DNA of 64,000 nucleotides. Source: Armatimonadetes bacterium DC (GTDB taxonomy: Bacteria > Armatimonadota > Fimbriimonadia > Fimbriimonadales > GBS-DC). The stretch lies in the NCBI GenBank assembly GCA_001442985.1, contig LDYB01000006.1:1-64000 (forward strand), written 5' to 3'. Of this stretch, positions 40,373-47,594 are shown one piece after another. The position numbers were made by a program, and so were the translations under genes. The notes beneath the pieces are model-generated. The model searched no databases. It was not told where the DNA came from and saw only the letters and a list, made by a program, of their open reading frames with translations. The stretch's first letter is position 1, and the number at the start of each line of letters is the position of its first letter.

Positions 40373-41722
40373 CTATTTTCGCAAGGCGTCGGCGAGCGAT
40401 TCGGCAAAGGTCTCTATTTCTTCGCGCGTGCGGGTTTCCGTTACGCACACCAGCAGCGCGTTTTCCATATTCGGGTAGTACGGCTCCAGCGGCAGCCCAG
40501 CCAGAATCTGCTTGTCAAGGAGTCGGTCGCAGACCGCTCTGGCGCTGAGGGGCAGCTCCAGCACAAACTCTTTGAAGAAGGGGGTTTTCGGGAATCGGAG
40601 CGCCACGCCAGGGATTTCCGTCAGGCGCTGGGCGGCGTAGTGAGCTTTCTGAGTGCAGGTTTCCGCCAGTTCACGAAACCCCTGCTTTCCCAGTGCGCTC
40701 ATAAAAATCGTGCTGGCGAGGGCACAGAGCGCTTCGTTGGTGCAGATGTTGGAGGTTGCCTTCTCGCGTCGGATATCTTGCTCGCGGGTGCGCAGGGTCA
40801 TCACGAAGCCGCGGCGCCCCTCGCTGTCGGTCGTTTGCCCCACGATGCGCCCGGGTATGCGTCGCACATATTCCTGCTTACAGGCGAACAGCCCCAGAAA
40901 CGGTCCGCCGAACCCCATCGCGTTGCCCAGCGACTGCCCCTCGCCCACGACAATATCCACACCGTACTCGCCAGGAGGCTTCAATACACCCAGCGCCATC
41001 GGGTCGGCGCACACAATAGCAAGCGCTCCGTGCTGATGCGCCGTTTCCACTATCGGCGCCAGCGGCTCAATCAACCCAAAGAAGTTCGGATATTGCACCA
41101 GCACGCAGGCGGTCTGGTTGTCTATTGCCGCTCGGAGCGCGTCTGAGTCGGTGATTCCTTCAGCATGCGGAATCTCCACCAGTTCGCGGCTATTCGTCCA
41201 CAGGTAGGTGCGCAGAACCTGACGATAGTGCGGGTGAATCGCTTGGGAAGCGATCACTCTGGAGCGCCCCGTAATCTGGCACGCCATCAGCGCCGACTCC
41301 GCCAGCGCGGTGGAGGCATCGTACATCGAGGCGTTGGCGACTTCCATCCCCGTGAGTTCGCACACCATCGTCTGAAACTCAAAAATGCTCTGGAGCAGCC
41401 CCTGACTGGCTTCAGGCTGATAGGGCGTGTAGGCTGTAAGAAACTCCCCGCGGCTGATGAGGGTCTGTACGATGCTGGGGATGAAATGGTCATAGGCGCC
41501 TGCGCCCAAGAAGCTCAGGTAGCGTGTGGTGTCGGCGTTCTGGTTCGCCAGTCGGGCAAGGCGTTTGAAAAGAGCATGCTCGTCCAACCCATCGGGAATG
41601 GGCAACGGCTCTTTGAGGTAGAGCGAATCGGGAATATCCTGAAACAAATCGCGAATGCTGGTAACCCCGATGGTCGCCAGCATCTGCTGGATATCCTCTT
41701 CTGTGTGGGGGATGTATCTCAT
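40373..41722 (-). CDS. gcvPA: Glycine dehydrogenase (decarboxylating) subunit 1
   Basis: The 449-residue protein is the N-terminal half of the split P protein of the glycine cleavage system. Motifs: FLGAGAYDHFIPSIVQTLISRGEFLTAYTPYQPEASQGLLQSIFEFQTMV at residues about 70-120, GEGQSLGNAMGFGGPFLG near 264 and TLRTREQDIRREKATSNICTNEAL near 310. The PLP-binding lysine resides in subunit 2 (GcvPB), which is not here: the gene downstream is an ABC binding protein. Its start overlaps the gcvH stop by 4 bases (ATGA). Assigned by clear family similarity. Confidence 0.95.
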   Translation of the reverse strand: MRYIPHTEEDIQQMLATIGVTSIRDLFQDIPDSLYLKEPLPIPDGLDEHALFKRLARLANQNADTTRYLSFLGAGAYDHFIPSIVQTLISRGEFLTAYTPYQPEASQGLLQSIFEFQTMVCELTGMEVANASMYDASTALAESALMACQITGRSRVIASQAIHPHYRQVLRTYLWTNSRELVEIPHAEGITDSDALRAAIDNQTACVLVQYPNFFGLIEPLAPIVETAHQHGALAIVCADPMALGVLKPPGEYGVDIVVGEGQSLGNAMGFGGPFLGLFACKQEYVRRIPGRIVGQTTDSEGRRGFVMTLRTREQDIRREKATSNICTNEALCALASTIFMSALGKQGFRELAETCTQKAHYAAQRLTEIPGVALRFPKTPFFKEFVLELPLSARAVCDRLLDKQILAGLPLEPYYPNMENALLVCVTETRTREEIETFAESLADALRK

Positions 41723-42099
41723 AGTCCTCGATAGGCGCGATATTCGTCGGCGGTCATGAGCGTGTTCACCTGGCTGGGGTCTTTCATGCGAATCTTAATC
41801 ATCCAGCCTGCGCCGTAGGGGTCCTGGTTAATCTGTTCCAGCGCCGATTGGAGCGCCGTGTTGACCTCAATCACTTCGCCTTCCACAGGAGCATAGAGGT
41901 CGGATGCGGCTTTGACGGATTCGACTGCGCCGAACGCTTCGTCCGTTTGCAGGTAGCGCCCCACTTCGGGCAGTTCCAGAAACACAATATCGCCTAACTC
42001 CGACTGGGCATAATCGGTGATGCCGATGGTCGCCACATCGCCTTCGACGCGAACCCACTCATCGCTTTTGGTATAACGCAGTTCTGCGGGCGTATCCAT
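41719..42099 (-). CDS. gcvH: Glycine cleavage system H protein
   Basis: The 126-residue lipoyl-carrier protein shuttles the aminomethyl group between P, T and L proteins. The lipoylation site is Lys63 in FGAVESVKAASDLYAPV. YTKSDEWVRVEG near the N-terminus and NQDPYGAGWMIKIRM near the C-terminus are also typical. GGAGG precedes the ATG, and a TAAAAT -10 box (42121-42126, minus strand) gives a leader of about 14 bases. gcvPA overlaps its end. No gcvT is in the window. Confidence 0.96.
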   Translation of the reverse strand: MDTPAELRYTKSDEWVRVEGDVATIGITDYAQSELGDIVFLELPEVGRYLQTDEAFGAVESVKAASDLYAPVEGEVIEVNTALQSALEQINQDPYGAGWMIKIRMKDPSQVNTLMTADEYRAYRGL

Positions 42100-42344
42100 A
42101 AGGTGCCTCCGTCGCGCTATATTTTACCCGATGTTCTGGTAGTAGCAGGAGACCTCTCCTGGAGGGAGAATCCTCTATTGAAGAGGCGAGAGCCTTACTC
42201 CACGAGCAAGCGAGTTGGTAAGCCTTCTGGGCGTAGCGTCGTGTGCCCACTCATTTTGAGCGTGGATGGCGCATTGGGCTTTTGTGGCGTTTCACCTCCA
42301 AGTGTCCCTGCTTGAATTCAAATAGTGCGTTCCTACTCAACCTC
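42100..42344. other. Intergenic region upstream of gcvH
   Basis: Of the 318 bases between gcvH and the next gene, this part holds the gcvH promoter (TAAAAT on the minus strand, 42121-42126), a hairpin CCTCT/AGAGG near 42172-42186, and an imperfect hairpin CTTAC/GTAAG plus CTC/GAG at 42194-42221. The loop of the latter (CACGAGCAAGC) resembles the loop of the element at 14491-14516. I looked for a glycine riboswitch and do not see its conserved blocks. Confidence 0.45.
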
Positions 42345-42374
42345 TTGACAAAATCCCGCCTGACATGCTATAGT
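42345..42374 (+). promoter_or_regulatory. Sigma-70 promoter of the exported-protein operon
   Basis: TTGACA at 42345-42350 and TATAGT at 42369-42374 are separated by 18 bases. It is one of only two complete -35/-10 promoters I can see in the window. The leader of about 40 bases carries GAGGAGG before the ATG at 42418. Confidence 0.75.
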
Positions 42375-42417
42375 AATTTTGCGCGTGTTCCACTATAGCG
42401 CTTGAGGAGGCACTGCG

Positions 42418-43308
42418 ATGAAACGGACAAACCTCTTGCGGTGGGTGCGCCGAACCTGGGCGCAGGGAGCAGTCGGGAAGACAGTGGCGACGGTGTTGCT
42501 GGTGGCGATGGGGGTGCTTGTGCGTTTCTCATTTTCTCACTCTGCTTTAGATGAACAGCCGCCTGTCATTTCTGTCAACATTCCTTACGGCTCCCTTTGG
42601 CTAAAGCAAGTTACCCCGCAGATCGTGGTCAAAGATGATATTGACCCAAAGCCGACCTTCGTAGCCCTGTTGGGCGATGAACCCTATACCGTAGGCACGC
42701 CAATTCGTGAACCAGGAGTGTACGAGTTGCGGATACTTGCCAGAGATTCCTCGGGTAACTCCTCGGAAAAAGCGGTCACCTTTCAAGTGTTAGAACAGCC
42801 TCACTATATTGCCTCTTTGGCAGTAGTTCAGTGGCATTATGAGGTAGAGGGGGATTGGGCGGGATTGGACGCTTGGCTGCTGCTATATGGTCCTTTTATT
42901 CCTGACAAGCGTCTTCACGCTCTGGGCGACTACCCTGAGGCTATCCCTGTCTGTGTTGTCGAGCCGCTTCATTTCTCGATGCTTGTCTTAGATGAAGAGG
43001 GGATGCCCCTTAACAGAGGAGATGCGATTTTACCAGCAGGGATAAAGATGTGCGAAGCCGATTCTTCGCCGCGCTACGAGTCGGTTTACTATGACATTGC
43101 GAAGGATATTGTGGCGCTCCATTTTCGGGTGACTCCTCAGGAGCGGATTTTGCGTAAGGGTGTTCCTGTGAGCGTGAAAATCGTGGGCATTGCCACAGTG
43201 AAGGCAGGAGACTTTACTTTTGAAGCTGGTGCAGCATCTTCTGCAAACCCAGCCTTTGGCGACCTGGTGAGTGGCGTGCGGGAGACTTACGGATGGGAAG
43301 CGGAATAA
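42418..43308 (+). CDS. Exported protein with bacterial Ig-like domain
   Basis: The 296-residue protein has a long positively charged N-terminus followed by a signal-anchor (VATVLLVAMGVLVRFSFSHSAL). Residues about 45-125 (DEQPPVISVNIPYGSLWLKQVTPQIVVKDDIDPKPTFVALLGDEPYTVGTPIREPGVYELRILARDSSGN) have the pattern of HYR/Ig-like surface domains. The remainder is unknown. GAGGAGG precedes the start. Its stop overlaps the start of a 53-codon frame (TAATG). It heads a run of short exported-protein genes leading to rodA. Composition is somewhat lower in GC than the neighbours. Confidence 0.68.
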   Translation: MKRTNLLRWVRRTWAQGAVGKTVATVLLVAMGVLVRFSFSHSALDEQPPVISVNIPYGSLWLKQVTPQIVVKDDIDPKPTFVALLGDEPYTVGTPIREPGVYELRILARDSSGNSSEKAVTFQVLEQPHYIASLAVVQWHYEVEGDWAGLDAWLLLYGPFIPDKRLHALGDYPEAIPVCVVEPLHFSMLVLDEEGMPLNRGDAILPAGIKMCEADSSPRYESVYYDIAKDIVALHFRVTPQERILRKGVPVSVKIVGIATVKAGDFTFEAGAASSANPAFGDLVSGVRETYGWEAE

Positions 43309-43469
43309 TGGCTAATGGCTGGAACCAGAAGCATAGCATCGTTTTACTGAATGAGAGAGGATACTACGGTTACGGCGTAGCGCTGTACCCCCAGACATCC
43401 AGCAGGAGAACAGAGTGTTATCACGAAGAGAAACAGGGCGCAAGACCTGACGGACTCATGGAGGCATAA
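43308..43469 (+). CDS. Small protein of 53 residues, unknown
   Basis: The frame starts at the ATG at 43308, whose A is also the last base of the preceding TAA. It encodes MANGWNQKHSIVLLNERGYY and 33 further residues, ending ARPDGLMEA at 43469. The next gene starts four bases later, using GGAGG (43460-43464) that lies in this frame. A GGAAGCGG stretch may serve as its own ribosome binding site. It has no signal peptide or membrane helix. The tight packing favours a real gene, but codon evidence alone is weak. Confidence 0.45.
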   Translation: MANGWNQKHSIVLLNERGYYGYGVALYPQTSSRRTECYHEEKQGARPDGLMEA

Positions 43470-43473
43470 AGCG

Positions 43474-43923
43474 ATGGCGATTCGGGTGCAGTGGTGGACG
43501 ATTGCGGGGTTGTTGTGTCAACTGGCAGCAGGCAGCGCGATGGATGGCTCTGCCCCTGAACAGACGGTCAAACTCCATAAAATACGATGTTCCGTACAAC
43601 TGACCATCCAGAGTGCGGAGGGCAAGACGCTCTTTGCTTCTTCAACAAGCGCTCAGGTGGAGTTCTCCGAGCCGTTGAGCGTTACCTTTGCGGAAGCGAA
43701 CGCAACCGCGGGGCAGATAGTAGAAACCCTTTTCCAGGAGGCGATAGAGGACGCGGTAGGCTCAGTGGGACTCGCGTTCCCACAGGCATCAGAGGAAACA
43801 CTGAAACAACCGTCCGCGATATGGGATAGTGAGTGGTTATTCCCCAGCAGTACCCAGTTTCGGTGGCGTCCAGAGGGCTCGGCTCTGCTCCCTATCGAGC
43901 TGGGTCAAGTCCGCAGGAGGTGA
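43474..43923 (+). CDS. Exported protein of unknown function
   Basis: The 149-residue protein has a short signal peptide (VQWWTIAGLLCQLAAGSAM). The mature part has no motif I know: KLHKIRCSVQLTIQSAEGKTLFASSTSAQVEFSEPLSVTFAEANATAGQIVETLFQEAIEDAVGSVG looks like a beta-rich segment followed by a helix. GGAGG lies five bases farther than usual from the ATG but is clear. The next gene begins five bases after its stop codon. Confidence 0.6.
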   Translation: MAIRVQWWTIAGLLCQLAAGSAMDGSAPEQTVKLHKIRCSVQLTIQSAEGKTLFASSTSAQVEFSEPLSVTFAEANATAGQIVETLFQEAIEDAVGSVGLAFPQASEETLKQPSAIWDSEWLFPSSTQFRWRPEGSALLPIELGQVRRR

Positions 43924-43927
43924 CGCG

Positions 43928-44368
43928 GTGGAAAGCAACCGCTTTCAGAAATGGATTCTCGTGGTTGCTGGGGTTGTGCTGGTGGTATGTGTGGCGTGTG
44001 GTATCAGCATGTGGGTTCTCGCTCGTGGCACACTACAAGCGCATGCAGGAAGCCAGCAAACGGCACAAAGGCTGCTTATGGCTTTGCGAAACCATGATTG
44101 GCGAGCTGCTCGACAGGAGCTGACGCCTGAAGCTCAGGCGCGTTTCAAGCCCGAGACACTCCAGCAACGATGGCAACTGTTGGAACAGGCGATAGGAACA
44201 GTGCAAGACTGGACGATGGAAGAGTTCAATTTGCAGATCGACACAACAGGATCGTGGATGGATTTGAGGTACAGGATTCAGGGTGGCTGGGGGACAGGCA
44301 CAGCACGGATGCGCCTGCGCGAGGCGGGTCGTCAGTGGCGGGTGGAGACACTGGAATTCGGCTGGTGA
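43928..44368 (+). CDS. Single-pass membrane protein of unknown function
   Basis: It starts at GTG 43928, with AGGAGG seven bases upstream (overlapping the end of the previous gene), and gives 147 residues. One transmembrane helix (WILVVAGVVLVVCVACGISMWVLA) precedes an outside domain of about 110 residues. The domain pattern (TAQRLLMALRNHDWRAARQELTPEAQARFKPETLQQRWQLLEQAIGTVQDW...) resembles the NTF2/cystatin-like DUF4878/DUF3887 type domains. The function is unknown. It ends 50 bases before rodA. Confidence 0.65.
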   Translation: MESNRFQKWILVVAGVVLVVCVACGISMWVLARGTLQAHAGSQQTAQRLLMALRNHDWRAARQELTPEAQARFKPETLQQRWQLLEQAIGTVQDWTMEEFNLQIDTTGSWMDLRYRIQGGWGTGTARMRLREAGRQWRVETLEFGW

Positions 44369-44418
44369 CGGGAATTCGCGCCATGTTAGACTTGAGGCGC
44401 GGGTACAATTCTCCCACT

Positions 44419-45540
44419 GTGGCGACAGCGCTGGCGTGGCGGAGCCGTTTACATGCGCTCAAGAATCTGGACTTCCCGCTACTTCTGAGCGTGCTGACGC
44501 TCGTTGGGGCGGGACTGCTGATTCTGCACAGCGCCACTTACCACTGGGCGCCGGGGCTGATGCGCCGCCAGCTGATGTGGCTGGCGCTGGGCACAGGCGC
44601 GATGCTGTTCTTCATGCTGGTGAATCCGCTGGTGTGGATGCGCTATTCCCGATGGCTTTACGGGCTGAATGTGCTGATGTTGCTGTATGTGGATTTGTTC
44701 GGCGCCGAGCGCAAGGGCGCCCAGCGCTGGATTGAACTGCCCGGGGGCTATCAGTTCCAGCCCTCTGAGCTGGCGAAACTGTTGCTGATTCTCACGCTGG
44801 CGAGCCTGCTCGTGCGCATGGGCGCGCAGCTCCGCACGCCGAAAGGGTTTTTGCTTTCGCTGTTGCACACCGCCATCCCTGCCTTTCTGGTGTTCAAGCA
44901 GCCTGACCTGGGGACTTCAATCGTGCTGGGGGTGTTGTGGTTCGCGATGGTCTTTCTGGCAGAGGCGCCGGGACGCTGGCTGGCGCTCACGGTGGTGGCG
45001 GGCGCGCTCGGATTCGGCGCGATGTGGCATCTGGACATCCTGCGTGATTACCAGAAGGCACGGCTGGTTTCCTTCCTCAACCCAGAGGCTGACCCCCAGC
45101 AATCGGGCTATCACATTCTGCAGGCGCGGATTGCGATTGGCAGCGGGCAGCTCACAGGCAAGGGCTACCTGCAGGGAACCCAGAAGACCCTGCGCTACAT
45201 TCCAGAGCAACACACCGACTTCATTTTCGTGGTGATTGGCGAGGAGCTGGGATTCATAGGCGCAACGGGGTTTCTGGCGCTGTACGGGCTGTTTTTGTAT
45301 CGCGTCTGGCGTGTGATGGTGGAGACGCACCATGAGTTCTATCGGCTTGTGGCAGGCGGGGTGCTGACGCTTTTCCTGTTTCATCTGCTGACCAATGTGG
45401 GCATGACGATGGGGCTGTTTCCTGTAGTGGGCATCCCGTTGCCGTTCGTGAGTCTGGGAGGGAGCATGCTGTTAGCATCTATGATGGCGGTGGGGCTTCT
45501 GCTGGGGGTTCGCCTGCACGAGAAAACGCTTCAGTTGTGA
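44419..45540 (+). CDS. rodA: Rod-shape/cell-division peptidoglycan polymerase (RodA/FtsW family)
   Basis: The SEDS-family glycosyltransferase has ten predicted membrane helices. Motifs: GAQRWIELPGGYQFQPSELAKLLLILTLA near residue 105 and IPEQHTDFIFVVIGEELGFIG near 268, which include catalytic-loop residues. The sequence favours RodA over FtsW. I choose the GTG at 44419 as start: GGGTACAAT ends exactly nine bases before it, as in the leaderless genes, giving 373 residues. An ATG at 44383 would put the promoter inside the gene. The partner class B PBP and mreBCD are not in the window. Confidence 0.9.
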   Translation: MATALAWRSRLHALKNLDFPLLLSVLTLVGAGLLILHSATYHWAPGLMRRQLMWLALGTGAMLFFMLVNPLVWMRYSRWLYGLNVLMLLYVDLFGAERKGAQRWIELPGGYQFQPSELAKLLLILTLASLLVRMGAQLRTPKGFLLSLLHTAIPAFLVFKQPDLGTSIVLGVLWFAMVFLAEAPGRWLALTVVAGALGFGAMWHLDILRDYQKARLVSFLNPEADPQQSGYHILQARIAIGSGQLTGKGYLQGTQKTLRYIPEQHTDFIFVVIGEELGFIGATGFLALYGLFLYRVWRVMVETHHEFYRLVAGGVLTLFLFHLLTNVGMTMGLFPVVGIPLPFVSLGGSMLLASMMAVGLLLGVRLHEKTLQL

Positions 45541-45548
45541 GGTTGCCG

Positions 45549-46142
45549 ATGGAGAAGCCGCGTCCCCTGCCTGTGGAGTTTTATCTTCAGCCGACGGTGG
45601 AGGCGGCGCGCGCCCTGCTGGGGCACTGGCTGGTGGTCTATCATCCGGGCGCGGGCTGGGTTGGCGGGCGTATCGTGGAGGCAGAGGCGTACACACAGGA
45701 CGACCCCGCGAGCCACAGCTATCGGGGGCGCACCGAGCGCAACGCCGCGATGTTCGGACCCCCGGGCACGGCGTATGTGTACCTGATTTACGGCGTGCAT
45801 GAGTGCTTTAATGCCGTGTGCCAGCCTGAGGGGGTGGGCGAGGCGGTGCTGATTCGCGCGCTGGAGCCGACGCTGGGCGTGGAGTGGATGATTCGCCATC
45901 GGGGGCATCGCCCGTTGACGATGCTCTGTCGCGGACCGGGCAATCTCTGTCGGGCGCTGGGCATTACGCGGGCGTTTAACGGCGAGTCGCTCATCACGGG
46001 GCGCGTGCAAATCTGGCAGGGCGAGCCGGTGCCCGACTCGAAAGTGGGCGTTTCGCCCCGTATTGGCATTCAGAAGGCGACGGATCGGCTCTGGCGATTT
46101 TATGAGCGGGGCAATCCGTGCGTGTCGGGGCGTGGGCAGTGA
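45549..46142 (+). CDS. 3-methyladenine DNA glycosylase (AAG/Mpg family)
   Basis: The protein has 197 residues from the ATG at 45549; a GTG at 45537 overlapping the rodA stop would add four. Family features: the nucleophile-activating region RIVEAEAYTQDDPASHSYRGRTERNAAMFGPPGTAYVYLIYGVHECFNAV (residues about 40-90), the PGNLCRALGI block near 134 and RIGIQKATDRLWRFY near the C-terminus. It excises alkylated purines in base excision repair. It is tightly linked to rodA and the next gene, whose start overlaps its end by 25 bases. Confidence 0.93.
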   Translation: MEKPRPLPVEFYLQPTVEAARALLGHWLVVYHPGAGWVGGRIVEAEAYTQDDPASHSYRGRTERNAAMFGPPGTAYVYLIYGVHECFNAVCQPEGVGEAVLIRALEPTLGVEWMIRHRGHRPLTMLCRGPGNLCRALGITRAFNGESLITGRVQIWQGEPVPDSKVGVSPRIGIQKATDRLWRFYERGNPCVSGRGQ

Positions 46143-46897
46143 ATCTGGTGCTGGGCGTGTTGCTGGCGGGTGGGGTGGCGTGGGGAGCCTATCGGATGCG
46201 CCTGCTGACTCGCGACGGCGCGCTGGGCGCGGTAGTGGTGGGGGCGAGCGTGTTCGGGTTAGGGGGCTGGCAGCCGAGCCTGCTGATGGTGGTCTTCTTT
46301 TTCACCTCCAGCCTGTTGCCGCGCGTGCTGGGGCGGTCGGGGCAATCAGAGCGGCGTAACCTCTGGCAGGTGCTGGCGAACGGGGGTATGCCGACCCTCG
46401 CGGTGTGGCTGGCATTTCTGGCTCCTGCCTTCGCCGAGCGCGCGTGGCTTGCCTATACCGCCAGCCTTGCCTGCGCAACGGGCGACACATGGGCGACCGA
46501 GATCGGCATTCGCTATGGCAGACAGCCGCGCCTGATCCTTACGGGGGCGCCCGTGCCGCCGGGCACTTCGGGTGCGGTCAGCCTCGCGGGCACGCTGGGG
46601 GCGCTGCTGGGAAGTGGGCTGATAGGGGGGCTGGGCGCGCTGGGGACGGGGCTATCGGCTGCGCAGTTTCTGTGGGCGTGGGGCGCAGGACTGGCGGGCG
46701 TGATGCTGGACAGCCTGCTGGGTGCGTCGGTGCAGGCGCGGTTTGTGTGCCAGCGGTGTCAGAAGCGCACCGAGTCGCGTGTTCACTGCGGCGTGCCTGC
46801 AGAGTGGCACTCGGGCTGGCGCTGGCTGGACAATAACGGAGTGAACGCGCTGGCGACACTGGGGGCGGCGCTGACAGGGTTTATGGGGCGTTTCTGA
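46118..46897 (+). CDS. DUF92-family integral membrane protein
   Basis: The 259-residue protein starts at GTG 46118 (46139 is an alternative). It has six or seven hydrophobic helices. The DUF92/VTE6-like signature is visible: LTRDGALGAVVVGASVFGLGGWQPSLLMVVFFFTSSLLPR near residue 30, SLACATGDTWATEIG near 118 and PVPPGTSGAVSLAGTLGALLGS near 145. Plant and cyanobacterial relatives act as phytyl-phosphate kinases; the substrate here is unknown. A CxxC near the C-terminus (VCQRCQKR) is unusual. It converges on the methyltransferase gene with 17 bases of overlap. Confidence 0.88.
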   Translation: MRVGAWAVNLVLGVLLAGGVAWGAYRMRLLTRDGALGAVVVGASVFGLGGWQPSLLMVVFFFTSSLLPRVLGRSGQSERRNLWQVLANGGMPTLAVWLAFLAPAFAERAWLAYTASLACATGDTWATEIGIRYGRQPRLILTGAPVPPGTSGAVSLAGTLGALLGSGLIGGLGALGTGLSAAQFLWAWGAGLAGVMLDSLLGASVQARFVCQRCQKRTESRVHCGVPAEWHSGWRWLDNNGVNALATLGAALTGFMGRF

Positions 46898-47552
46898 TCT
46901 CCATCACCAGTGCTTCGCGGTGGGGCGACTCGCCAAGCGGCGCCAGTGAAAGCTCCACTTGCCAGCCCGCCTGTAGCAGGCGCTCGGCAAACAGCCAGCC
47001 CGAATCGCGCCCGGGGTCTACCAGAATCGCCTCCCCCTCTGGCGCGAGCGCCCGCTCCAGCACGCGCATCAGCGGCGTGTGCAAGTCGCGGTCGTACACC
47101 ACATCCGCGCCCAGCACGAGGTCGTACTGCTCTGAGTGCGTCCATGTGCGCCAGTCCATCAGCAGCGGTTCGGGGGGTGTCATCCCGTTCTGCCGCGCAT
47201 TCTGAGCGGAAAGCACCAGCGCAGGGGGATGATTGTCGTTCTGCACCACGCGCGCCGCGCCCACCATCTGGGCGACGATCCCCACCAGCCCGACGCCGCA
47301 TCCCAGCTCCAGCACGCGCTTGCCCCAAACCCGATGGGGGTTCGCCCAGAGCCAGCGCCCCAGCCAGAGCGCGGAATCCCACAGAATCGCCCAGTAGGGA
47401 ATCTCACTCTCGGGCGGGAGCGCGCTCAGCAGGTCATCCACCGAGCGCACGGTCCACAGGCGCAGGCAGTGCCCCCCAATCTGCACTGTTTCTTCGTGGA
47501 GCCATTCGGGGTTGACGCCTGCGTTCTGGAGAGCGACACGCCAGTCTTCCAT
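46881..47552 (-). CDS. SAM-dependent methyltransferase (METTL21/ETFB-KMT-like)
   Basis: From the ATG at 47552 the protein has 223 residues. The SAM-binding motif I is VLELGCGVGLVGIVAQ near residue 79, followed by the acidic loop NDNHPPAL and motif DLVLGADVVYDRDLHTPL. The preceding IPYWAILWDSALWLGRWL is typical of the group that methylates lysines in proteins (methyltransferase family 16). The substrate is not known. No ribosome binding site is seen; the start lies just after the terminator of the tricorn gene, so transcription may read through from it. Confidence 0.85.
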   Translation of the reverse strand: MEDWRVALQNAGVNPEWLHEETVQIGGHCLRLWTVRSVDDLLSALPPESEIPYWAILWDSALWLGRWLWANPHRVWGKRVLELGCGVGLVGIVAQMVGAARVVQNDNHPPALVLSAQNARQNGMTPPEPLLMDWRTWTHSEQYDLVLGADVVYDRDLHTPLMRVLERALAPEGEAILVDPGRDSGWLFAERLLQAGWQVELSLAPLGESPHREALVMEIRNAP

Positions 47553-47566
47553 AAATGCAAAACAAA

Positions 47567-47587
47567 GGGGAGGCAAAGCGCCTCCCC
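47567..47587 (-). terminator. Intrinsic terminator after the tricorn protease gene
   Basis: On the minus strand GGGGAGGC, loop GCTTT, GCCTCCCC and then TTTGTTTT form a classic intrinsic terminator, eight bases after the stop codon at 47595. Confidence 0.8.
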
Positions 47588-47594
47588 CATATTT

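Noticed and set aside
42100-42344. Glycine riboswitch upstream of gcvH
   Set aside because: The conserved glycine aptamer blocks are not present on the minus strand. The gcvH promoter leaves a leader of only about 14 bases.
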